Assembly (NCBI GenBank): GCA_964521285.1
Contig: CAZFQS010000042.1
Span: 1-18,416, forward strand
Direction of reading: 5' to 3'
From: G020354785 sp964521285
GTDB taxonomy: Bacteria; Bacteroidota; Bacteroidia; Bacteroidales; UBA10428
DNA: 18,416 nt
Shown here: one piece after another, positions 8,914 through 15,437 of the stretch
How the letters are laid out: each line of letters starts with the position of its first letter
Position numbering within the stretch: the stretch's first letter is position 1
Made by a program: the position numbers and the translations under genes
Notes under the pieces: model-generated
What the model was told of the DNA's origin: nothing
Seen by the model: only the letters and a program-made list of their open reading frames with translations
Database searches by the model: none

Positions 8914-9020
8914 ACTTTGAAAGGGGGCAGCGCCCTTTTGAAAGGTGACAGCGCCCTTTTGAAAGGTGACAGCGCCCTTTTGAAAGGTGACAGCGCCCTT
9001 TTAAAAGGGGCCAGCGCCCT
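8914..9020 (+). repeat. 21-bp tandem repeat between xylB and xylA (about five units)
   Basis: The unit CAGCGCCCTTTTGAAAGGTG plus one A (21 bp) starts at 8928, 8949 and 8970. The fourth unit (8991) is a variant with CCCTTTTAAAAGGGG, and a partial fifth begins at 9012; a partial unit precedes at 8914. The period is exactly 21. Each unit holds a small palindrome, CCTTT-TG-AAAGG; in the fourth it becomes the perfect CCCTTTTAAAAGGG. Transcribed, the array could fold into several alternative short hairpins. The array begins a few bases after the xylB stop codon. It is probably non-coding: the frame through it exists only because 21 is divisible by three. Confidence 0.88.
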
Positions 9021-9080
9021 GAAATGTTTTTCTCTCTCCTCCCCTGTTTTCATGATTTTAATCAGCAATGAAAAAAAGTT

Positions 9081-9097
9081 AACGTATTTTTTACGTT
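9081..9097 (+). promoter_or_regulatory. Palindrome upstream of xylA, candidate operator
   Basis: AACGTA (9081-9086), five T, then TACGTT (9092-9097) form a perfect 6-bp inverted repeat, 110 bases upstream of the xylA ATG. Rest of the stretch from 9021 to 9206 is AT-rich with no gene and no convincing TTTG/TAnnTTTG pair. The symmetry and position suit an operator, possibly for the Nudix regulator. I found no exact second copy before susC or xylB, so the assignment is weak. Confidence 0.3.
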
Positions 9098-9206
9098 TTC
9101 TTTTTATATTATGATTTTATTCATATTTTTACCGTTTCTAAATATAAGATAAGCAGACGAGCAGACAAATAACAAAATAATTCAATAATCAAATAAACAA
9201 ATAACT

Positions 9207-10535
9207 ATGGAGTACTTAATTGGCAAAAGAGAGTTATTCCCAGGTATTGGGAAGATCAAGTATGAAGGGAAGGAATCGAAAAATCCTTTGGCATACAGGT
9301 TTTATGATGAGAATAAGAAAGTAGCAGGCAAAACAATGAAAGAATTTTTCAGGTTCGCCATGGCATACTGGCATACATTATGCGGGGAAGGTAGTGATCC
9401 ATTTGGTCCAGGCACTAAAGATTTTCCATGGAATGAAAAGTCGGATGTTATTGAAAAGGCAAAAGACAAGATGGATGCTGCTTTTGAATTTATGACAAAG
9501 ATGGGCATTCCATTTTACTGCTTCCACGATTTCGATTTGGTAGATGAAGGCAGCACAATAGCAGAATCTGAAAAGAGGTTGCAGACAATGGTTGACTATG
9601 CAAAAGAAAAGCAGAAAGCTTCGGGCGTAAAATTACTATGGGGCACTGCCAATGTCTTTTCACATAAAAGGTATATGAACGGGGCATCGACAAATCCTGA
9701 TTTTAATGTTGTCTGTTATGCAGCAACACAGGTAAAGAATGCAATAGATGCGACTATTACACTGGGCGGTGAAAATTATGTTTTCTGGGGCGGCCGTGAG
9801 GGTTATATGTCTTTGCTCAATACTAATATGAAAAGAGAAAAAGAGCATCTTGCAATGTTCTTATCAATGGCAAGGGATTACGGAAGGAAGAATGGTTTTA
9901 AGGGAACCTTCCTTATTGAGCCAAAGCCTATGGAACCCACAAAGCACCAATATGACTTTGATACCGAAACTGTAATAGGATTCCTAAAGAACTACGGACT
10001 GGCGGGTGATTTTAAGTTAAATATTGAAGTGAACCATGCCACACTTGCTGGCCATACTTTCCAACACGAACTTCAGTGTGCTGCAGATGCCGGCCTTCTG
10101 GGAAGCATTGATGCTAATCGCGGCGACTACCAAAATGGCTGGGACACTGACCAGTTTCCGATAAATATTTACGAGCTGGTTGAGACTATGCTTGTTATTA
10201 TTGATGCAGGTGGATTTACTACCGGAGGTGTTAACTTTGATGCTAAAACAAGGCGTAACTCAACTGACCTGGAAGATATAGTTTTAGCTCATATCGCGGG
10301 CATTGATTCTTTTGCAAGGACACTGCTTATTTCCTATGATATTCTGGAAAAATCGGATTATAAAAAGCTGAGAAAGCAACGTTATGCTTCATATGACAGT
10401 GGTGATGGCAAAGCATTTGAACAAGGCAAATTAAGCTTCGAGAAATTAAGGGAGCTGGCTGTTAAGAATGGGGAACCTAAACAAATAAGCGGCAAGCAGG
10501 AGCTGTATGAAGCAATAATCAATCAGTATATTTAG
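9207..10535 (+). CDS. xylA: Xylose isomerase
   Basis: Converts D-xylose to D-xylulose in the cytoplasm, supplying the XylB substrate. The 442-residue length fits the long (class II, Bacteroidetes-type) xylose isomerases. Active-site features are present in order: FYCFHDFDLVDEG with His107 and Asp110; FWGGREGY at 193-200; the metal ligand Glu238 in LIEPKPMEP; Glu274 and His277 in LNIEVNHATLAGH; Asp302 in SIDANRG; and the WDTDQFP metal-site loop from 312. Nothing is missing. The ATG at 9207 gives MEYLIGKRELFPGI, close to the normal family start. It follows xylB by about 300 bases containing a tandem repeat, so it may have its own promoter or be differentially expressed from xylB. A strong hairpin terminator stands 34 bases after the stop. 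Confidence 0.97.
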   Translation: MEYLIGKRELFPGIGKIKYEGKESKNPLAYRFYDENKKVAGKTMKEFFRFAMAYWHTLCGEGSDPFGPGTKDFPWNEKSDVIEKAKDKMDAAFEFMTKMGIPFYCFHDFDLVDEGSTIAESEKRLQTMVDYAKEKQKASGVKLLWGTANVFSHKRYMNGASTNPDFNVVCYAATQVKNAIDATITLGGENYVFWGGREGYMSLLNTNMKREKEHLAMFLSMARDYGRKNGFKGTFLIEPKPMEPTKHQYDFDTETVIGFLKNYGLAGDFKLNIEVNHATLAGHTFQHELQCAADAGLLGSIDANRGDYQNGWDTDQFPINIYELVETMLVIIDAGGFTTGGVNFDAKTRRNSTDLEDIVLAHIAGIDSFARTLLISYDILEKSDYKKLRKQRYASYDSGDGKAFEQGKLSFEKLRELAVKNGEPKQISGKQELYEAIINQYI

Positions 10536-10569
10536 ATCTTTCTGTATCAGCAAATCGATAGAATCTAAC

Positions 10570-10598
10570 AAAAAAGCGCCCTTAGCGGGTGCTTTTTT
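10570..10598 (+). terminator. Bidirectional intrinsic terminator after xylA
   Basis: AAAAAAGCGCCC (10570-10581), a five-base loop TTAGC, and GGGTGCTTTTTT (10587-10598) form a 12-bp stem with one G-T wobble, flanked by A and T tracts. On the + strand it ends xylA. On the opposite strand the A tract becomes a T tract, so it can also stop the convergent exporter operon that ends at 10704. Confidence 0.9.
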
Positions 10599-10609
10599 GT
10601 TTGTAAAAC

Positions 10610-10708
10610 AAAAGGTAAGGTTTTACAGCTACCCCAACTTGAGGTCACAAATTGTGACCTCAAGTTGCTAAACTCATCTTTTGTAAGCTCGAATACAAAT
10701 CTTTCAAT
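10610..10708 (-). pseudogene. Remnant of an ORF6N-domain gene
   Basis: Reading the minus strand from 10708, one frame gives about 33 uninterrupted codons: IERFVFE, then LTKDEFSNLRSQFVTSSWG, then a weaker SCKTLPF. From memory of the ORF6N domain (phage-type DNA-binding family common in Bacteroidetes), the conserved stretch runs '...IxRFPxDFMFxLTxEEFxNLRSQxxTSSWGGxRYLPYAFTEQG', so this matches its central half with about four residues missing after IERF. It then runs out into the shared terminator. No start and no rest of the gene are present. It overlaps the last 5 bases of the HlyD gene. The intergenic position and truncation point to a decayed copy, or to a captured palindromic segment of such a gene. 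Confidence 0.6.
10635..10667. repeat. Perfect 33-bp palindrome (16-bp arms, 1-base centre)
   Basis: The arm CAACTTGAGGTCACAA at 10635-10650 is the exact reverse complement of 10652-10667, around a single A at 10651. It lies between two convergent operons, so it could help end transcription from HlyD. No T tract follows directly on either strand, which is unlike a normal intrinsic terminator. The same bases encode NLRSQFVTSS in the ORF6N remnant, so the symmetry may be inherited from that gene. Confidence 0.9.
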
Positions 10709-12026
10709 CCCCGAGTTTCTGTCTCTTTATAACTGATTTTGCAGGATTGAAAATTCTTTTCAGAAGGCTCATGTTCTCGGTAATGATTTCTGCCGTGCCC
10801 GGCATCTCCTGCTGAAATTTTATATCGTATCCGTAATTTGTTACCAGTCCGTTTGTTAATTTCACCTTAACGGTATAAAAATCTTTAGTAGGTACAAGAG
10901 AAATGGAAGTTACCTCTCCCCTCACCATACCAAATTCCATATGCGGATAATTAGCAAACTTAATATTCACTTTCTGGCCTGTCTTTACTTTTCCTGCACC
11001 CTTTACCGATAAATCAATCTTACCCACTATTTCTCCGGGAACTTCAGGCAAAATTGTAAACACTACCTCGCCCTCAACAACATTCTGGTTTTCACTCCAG
11101 AACTTGTTAAAAGTAACAATCCCTCCTACGGGGGCACTTAACAAATATTTTTGTTTCCATATATCTATCTCAGCTACAAGCTTATCATATGCCTCAAATA
11201 GTCTATTCTGTATCTCGCCGCTGTTGTTTGCTTCATCAAGCTCAAGATCCAGAATTTTCTGGTTAAGTTCTCCTATTTGTATTTTTGCCGTTGCCAGTCC
11301 GGTTAGTGTTTCCTTATATGCGAATTCCTTTCTCAGCAGGGCAGCCTGAGATTTTTCATACTCTGATGCAGATAAAACGCCCTGCTTATAAAGCAAAGAG
11401 TCTCTTTCAAACTGCTTCTTTGCAAGTGCCAGCTCTTTATTCAGTACTACAGATTCTTCACTTAGCTGAGAATAATAAACATCATACTTTGACAGTTCAG
11501 TTCTTATTCCCTTTATTTTTTTCTGATGATAATTTAAATTAATGAACTTGCTGAAGTCCTGGTAATTTTTAAGGAAGGTTGCAAAGTAAGTCTGGATCTC
11601 GCCCAGGCTGTAACTTTTATTAATATCGACAAGCTTTCCGTTTTCGATGTTTGTTTTAAATCCCTTTAATAATTTCTCAACTTCAATAACATGTTCAAAT
11701 ACAGCTGCTGATTCAAGAAGAGCAATATAGTCGTTCATGCTGACCTTCTGCTTGTCTTCAACAAAAAGCTCAACAATTTTCCCGTTTGTTTTGGCAATCA
11801 AATTGGCAGGCGGATTTTCGGTAGTGAGAATTATTGTTGCCGGCTGAATATCAGGATATTTAAATAATCCGCTTCCGGCAATAAGTATAAAGGTCACCAC
11901 AAAAATTAAGGTAGTCCCCCATCTGACAATCCATTTTGGTACCTGTCCGAGGATCTCCTTGACTTCATCGCTTCTGATCTCTATCTTTTCTGCTTCCTGT
12001 TGTTCCTTTTTAGTTAACATCTTCAA
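10704..12026 (-). CDS. HlyD-family membrane fusion protein of a peptide exporter
   Basis: This 440-residue periplasmic adaptor would link the inner-membrane ABC exporter encoded just upstream to an outer-membrane TolC-type channel. It starts with a short cytoplasmic segment rich in charge (LTKKEQQEAEKIEIRSDEV), then one membrane segment at about 33-51. A biotinyl-lipoyl-like half follows at 72-105 (NPPANLIAKTNGKIVELFVE, then VSMNDYIALLE), next a long coiled coil at about 165-285, and the returning lipoyl half (LSAPVGGIVTFNKFWSENQ) with beta-barrel segments up to about 410. The stop of the ABC gene lies 24 bases upstream, so the two are co-transcribed. Its own C-terminus overlaps the ORF6N remnant by 5 bases. 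TolC is not in the window. Assignment to peptide export rests on the C39 domain of its partner. Confidence 0.9.
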   Translation of the reverse strand: MKMLTKKEQQEAEKIEIRSDEVKEILGQVPKWIVRWGTTLIFVVTFILIAGSGLFKYPDIQPATIILTTENPPANLIAKTNGKIVELFVEDKQKVSMNDYIALLESAAVFEHVIEVEKLLKGFKTNIENGKLVDINKSYSLGEIQTYFATFLKNYQDFSKFINLNYHQKKIKGIRTELSKYDVYYSQLSEESVVLNKELALAKKQFERDSLLYKQGVLSASEYEKSQAALLRKEFAYKETLTGLATAKIQIGELNQKILDLELDEANNSGEIQNRLFEAYDKLVAEIDIWKQKYLLSAPVGGIVTFNKFWSENQNVVEGEVVFTILPEVPGEIVGKIDLSVKGAGKVKTGQKVNIKFANYPHMEFGMVRGEVTSISLVPTKDFYTVKVKLTNGLVTNYGYDIKFQQEMPGTAEIITENMSLLKRIFNPAKSVIKRQKLGD

Positions 12027-12050
12027 TGTTTGTTTTGGGTTTTTGACCTT

Positions 12051-14240
12051 TTATACTCCCAGCTCAAGCTGGTTCTTTACAAGGTTATAATATGCCCCTT
12101 TCTTCCTCGTAAGTTCTGCGTGCTTACCCTGCTCAATAATTCTACCCTTTTCAAGTACAACTATATTGTCGGCATCCCTTACTGTACTTAGTCTATGGGC
12201 AACAATGACCACTGTGCGTCCTTTAAAAAATCCTTCCAGGTTTTCCATTATTAGTTTTTCATTATTTGCATCAAGTGCATTGGTTGCTTCGTCAAGGAAG
12301 ATATAATCAGGATTCTTGTATATGGCACGGGCAATAAGTACGCGCTGTTGCTGTCCCTGGCTAAGCTGAATACCATCAGCACCTATTTTTGTATTATAAC
12401 TCAGAGGCATAGATTCAATATCATCCTGAATATTCCCCATTTTCACTGCATAAAGCAATTTCTCTTTGTCGATCTTTTCATCTGATACGGCTATATTCCT
12501 TGCTATTGTATCTGAAAAAATAAATCCGTCCTGCATCACTACACCGCAGTTTTGCCTCCAGTGCCTGTGGCTGAAATTTCTCAGGTTAAGATCCCCTATT
12601 TTTATATTCCCTTCTGTCGGTGGATAAAAGCCCAGCAAAAGCTTAATAAGTGTTGTTTTTCCGCTTCCGCTTGTTCCTACTATAGCTATAATTTTATTTT
12701 GCTGTATGCTAAGGTTTATATCCTTGAGTGCAAAGGGTGAATTTGGCCCTTCATACTGGAATGAAAGATCAGAAACCTTAATATCCTTTTTTTCAGGTAG
12801 CTCACTTATAAATGTTCCTTCAACAGGTTCTTCATCCTTTTTGTTATGAATTTCTCCCAGGCGTTCGAGACTGAGCTTGGCATCCTGTGTTGTATGGAAA
12901 AATTCAATCATTTGTTCCAGGGGACCGCTTAGCTGTCCAAGTATATAGGATATGGCAACCAGTGTTCCAAGTGTTAAATTGCCATGTATAACCTGGAAAG
13001 CAGCAAAAACGAGAATAAGTACATTTTTGATCTCATTAAAAAATAATGCTCCGACCTGCTGGTACTGATTAAGGGTGAGGCTTTTAATGTTTATCCTGAA
13101 TATGCCTGCCTGTATGTTTTCCCATTCCCACCTTTTTTGTTTTTCACAGTTATTAAGCTTTATCTCCTGCATACCTGTAATAAGCTGGAAAATAGTACTC
13201 TGGTTACTTGACAGCTGGGTAAACCTCTTATTATCGAGGTCTCTTCTTTTCTTCATAAATAAAATAACCCAGCCGAAATACAGCAGGCTGCCGACAAGAA
13301 AAATGAAAAATATCTTTATACTGAAAATTGCAAGCACAACACTCAGTATTATGATGCTCACAAAAGCAAAAAAGAGGTTCAGGACTGTAATGGTAAGAAA
13401 GGTCTCTATGCGTTTATGATCACCTATTCTTTGTACGAGATCACCTATCATTTTTGTATCAAAGAATGAAACAGGGAGTCTCATAAGCTTAATAAGGAAA
13501 TCAGATATCAGAAAAATATTTATCCGTGTACCGAGATGAAGAAGTATCCAGTTGCGTATAAAATCGACCCCTACCCTGCCTACGATGAGGACAATCCATG
13601 TTATTAATACAACGCGTATAAAAGATATATCTTCAAGAACGACACCTTTATCTATAAGTGACTGGAACAGGAAAGGGAAAATAAGCTGGAGAAGACCGCT
13701 AAGTAGTATTCCTGTTATAAGCTGGTAAATTAAAGTTCTATAAGGCCTTAAATATGAAAATAAAAAGCTGAACCTGCTTTTATTTATAAGATCATCACGC
13801 TGCCTGTAAAAGTCAGGTGTGGTTTCCATCAATAAACATATGCCCATACCTTCGCCCTCCTTAACTGTACCTATCCACCCTTTAAGAAATTCATCCCTGT
13901 TAAGCTTTACCAAACCTGTTGCAGGGTCAGCAATATAAACCCTGTCTTTTTTAATTTTATAGACCACAACAAAATGATTCTGCTGCCAGTGGACTATACA
14001 GGGGAGAACAGCGTCGTTCATAAGCTGCTCGTAAGTAATTTTTACGCCGATTGTATGCATTCCTATAAACTCTGCCGCTTCGCTTATTCCAAGTAATGAG
14101 ACTCCTTCACGTGATATGAAACACTTCTCACGCAAAAACTCCAGCGAATAATTCCTGCCATAGTATTTAGCAATCATTCTGATACAACTCGGACCACAGT
14201 CCATTAAATCGAATTGCTTATAAAACGGGAATTTTAGCAT
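12051..14240 (-). CDS. Peptidase-containing ABC exporter (C39 peptidase-TMD-NBD)
   Basis: A 729-residue transporter that would cleave a double-glycine-type leader from a small peptide and export the rest. The N-terminal C39 papain-like domain (1-130) has all catalytic elements: Gln9 and Cys15 in KQFDLMDCGPSC, His89 in QQNHFVVV, and Asp105 in YIADPATG. The six-helix transmembrane domain covers about 165-440. The nucleotide-binding domain shows Walker A GTSGSGKTT at 522-530, Q-loop Gln570, signature LSQGQQQR from 626, Walker B YIFLDEATNALD, and switch His682 in AHRLSTVRDAD. Length and order match PCAT-type bacteriocin and natural-product exporters. It is the first gene of a two-gene operon with the HlyD protein. 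No GG-leader precursor, maturation enzyme or immunity gene is visible here, so the cargo must be encoded elsewhere or be undetected. Confidence 0.95.
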   Translation of the reverse strand: MLKFPFYKQFDLMDCGPSCIRMIAKYYGRNYSLEFLREKCFISREGVSLLGISEAAEFIGMHTIGVKITYEQLMNDAVLPCIVHWQQNHFVVVYKIKKDRVYIADPATGLVKLNRDEFLKGWIGTVKEGEGMGICLLMETTPDFYRQRDDLINKSRFSFLFSYLRPYRTLIYQLITGILLSGLLQLIFPFLFQSLIDKGVVLEDISFIRVVLITWIVLIVGRVGVDFIRNWILLHLGTRINIFLISDFLIKLMRLPVSFFDTKMIGDLVQRIGDHKRIETFLTITVLNLFFAFVSIIILSVVLAIFSIKIFFIFLVGSLLYFGWVILFMKKRRDLDNKRFTQLSSNQSTIFQLITGMQEIKLNNCEKQKRWEWENIQAGIFRINIKSLTLNQYQQVGALFFNEIKNVLILVFAAFQVIHGNLTLGTLVAISYILGQLSGPLEQMIEFFHTTQDAKLSLERLGEIHNKKDEEPVEGTFISELPEKKDIKVSDLSFQYEGPNSPFALKDINLSIQQNKIIAIVGTSGSGKTTLIKLLLGFYPPTEGNIKIGDLNLRNFSHRHWRQNCGVVMQDGFIFSDTIARNIAVSDEKIDKEKLLYAVKMGNIQDDIESMPLSYNTKIGADGIQLSQGQQQRVLIARAIYKNPDYIFLDEATNALDANNEKLIMENLEGFFKGRTVVIVAHRLSTVRDADNIVVLEKGRIIEQGKHAELTRKKGAYYNLVKNQLELGV

Positions 14241-14402
14241 TATTACAAATTACATTATAGTTTATTTGCTAACCGATATTTAATACCAATATAAGAAAAA
14301 ATAATTTATTTGGCTTTCTATGTACACTATTTGCTATTTATGGACAATGCCTGGACATTACTAGCGTGCATTTAAATATTGACAAAAATAAGTTTTCAGG
14401 CC
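14241..14402. other. Intergenic stretch upstream of the exporter operon
   Basis: AT-rich, no gene recognised. It should hold the promoter of the exporter operon on the minus strand, but only a partial -7-like TATATTGG is seen (around 14285) with no good TTTG partner. TGGACA occurs twice 11 bases apart (14341 and 14352), which could be a regulator half-site pair but may be chance. The longest minus-strand start here gives only 14 codons and has no leader-peptide character. Confidence 0.4.
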
Positions 14403-14545
14403 TTAATTACTAAAAAGCTCTTCCAGATCTATAATTCTTTGCTTTAGAGAGGGTAACTTTGGCAAAGGATCACTTGGTACAGGTTCATACCAGAATGTTG
14501 CAGTCGACCAGCCATCAGTGCGCTCATAAAGACAACATCCTATTT
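14402..14545 (-). pseudogene. Orphan 3' end of a DUF2961/GH172-type gene
   Basis: On the minus strand this segment encodes 46 codons, from IGCCLYERTDGWSTATFWYE to the ending IIDLEELFSN and a TAA. It matches the C-terminus of the DUF2961 gene at 17131-18297 (IGCCLYERSDDLSVATFWYE ... LEELFSN), 36 of 46 residues by eye. The nucleotide match covers 144 bases without gaps (about 21 differences) and ends at the same base just after the stop in both. A weaker match (I-x-x-K-K) may extend to about 14579, into the GNAT gene end. An ATG at 14636 gives a 77-residue frame, but its first 30 residues come from the GNAT gene in another frame, so I do not call a protein. Confidence 0.8.
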
Positions 14546-14571
14546 CACTTGCTGTTATAAGCAGATATTTT

Positions 14572-15375
14572 TTACCCGTAATTTCCTCCAATTCTGCTGA
14601 AAATTTTTTCCGGTTTCCAATCAATATTTTTTCCAAGAATCATCCTGGTTCCTTTTGTATCAGTCTCAATAAAACCATTATGCTTTAAAAAATCTGTTCC
14701 TGCGACATTATCAGATGGAAGGACAGCTTTATCAATCATGGAATATTTTATTTTCATTAATTCCAGTCCGGCATTATCAGTAACTGCAAATATCAATCCT
14801 TCGCCTAAATCAGGTAAATAGTATCCTTTAACCTCTTTATTTTCAACATAAATCATTGAATTATCCAGATATTCTTTTATTAGCTGCTCTCTTTGCTCAC
14901 CCGATATTAATTTGTCTAACCTTATTATCATCGGGTAATATTCATCTTTAAACGGAACAACATTTTCGCAAACCGGGAATTCAGCCCAGGATTTTTCTCT
15001 TTTCAAAAAAAGGTACTCTGTTACAATCTTAAATCCTGCCTTTATGTAAACTGGCATCCCAAGTTCAGTTGATATAAGCAGGCATGTCTTAATCCCCTGC
15101 TTTTTAATGCTTTTAAGTAAAGTCTCAACAAGCTGGTAGCCTATACCTTTATTTCTATAATCCTTATCTACAATTATATGAGCTATCCAACTCGTTTTAC
15201 CAAAAATTATTGAGGTTCCAATTCCAACAATTCTATTATCTAATCTTGTCTTGATTGGATGACAAAAATCTTGATTGATATATGATTCAAATGCCGGTAC
15301 TATATCCGGCCAACCTTCTGGCTGTAAATTCCTTATTTCTTCTAAATCATTGTATGTTACTGCCCCGAACTGCAT
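14572..15375 (-). CDS. Two-domain GNAT acetyltransferase
   Basis: A 267-residue cytoplasmic acetyl-CoA-dependent N-acetyltransferase. The first GNAT domain (about 1-130) has the acetyl-CoA loop DYRNKGIGYQLVETLL at 72-87, preceded by the beta strand SWIAHIIVD. The second half contains VKGYYLPDLGEGLIFAVTDN, then SDNVAGTDFLKHNGFIETDT, then RMILGKNIDWKPEKIFSRIG; this is how the C-terminal GNAT-like domain (Acetyltransf_18, YitH type) of such proteins usually ends. The gene looks complete, from ATG (MQFGAVTYND) to TAA. Its stop is 26 bases from the orphan DUF2961 fragment. Substrate is unknown. It seems to be the only fully intact gene among the debris between the two DUF2961 repeats. Confidence 0.85.
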   Translation of the reverse strand: MQFGAVTYNDLEEIRNLQPEGWPDIVPAFESYINQDFCHPIKTRLDNRIVGIGTSIIFGKTSWIAHIIVDKDYRNKGIGYQLVETLLKSIKKQGIKTCLLISTELGMPVYIKAGFKIVTEYLFLKREKSWAEFPVCENVVPFKDEYYPMIIRLDKLISGEQREQLIKEYLDNSMIYVENKEVKGYYLPDLGEGLIFAVTDNAGLELMKIKYSMIDKAVLPSDNVAGTDFLKHNGFIETDTKGTRMILGKNIDWKPEKIFSRIGGNYG

Positions 15376-15437
15376 AATTCTATAATTTTTGCATACTAAC
15401 GGTTCTGTTATAAGAGGGATTGCCGAATTATTTCGGA

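Noticed and set aside
8914..9020. CRISPR array
   Set aside because: Units are head-to-tail with no unique spacers and there are no cas genes.
8917..9114. 65-codon frame with heptad repeat MKGGSALLKGDSALLKG
   Set aside because: It starts at TTG and is a by-product of a 21-bp tandem repeat, whose length is divisible by three. No start signal, no family resemblance, low-complexity tail.
14341..14357. TGGACA direct repeat, 11-base spacing, as operator
   Set aside because: Short, occurs once, and not symmetric; chance is a good explanation.
14340..14400. Leader-peptide precursor gene for the C39 exporter
   Set aside because: The only minus-strand start gives 14 codons (MHASNVQALSINSK) without a double-glycine motif or a core region.
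14403..14636. 77-residue protein starting at ATG 14636
   Set aside because: The first 30 residues overlap the GNAT gene in another frame; only the last 46 match DUF2961, so it is a gene fragment, not a designed small protein.
15422..15435. CCGAA-TTAT-TTCGG mini hairpin as terminator of the deacetylase
   Set aside because: Only five pairs and no T tract on the minus strand after it.
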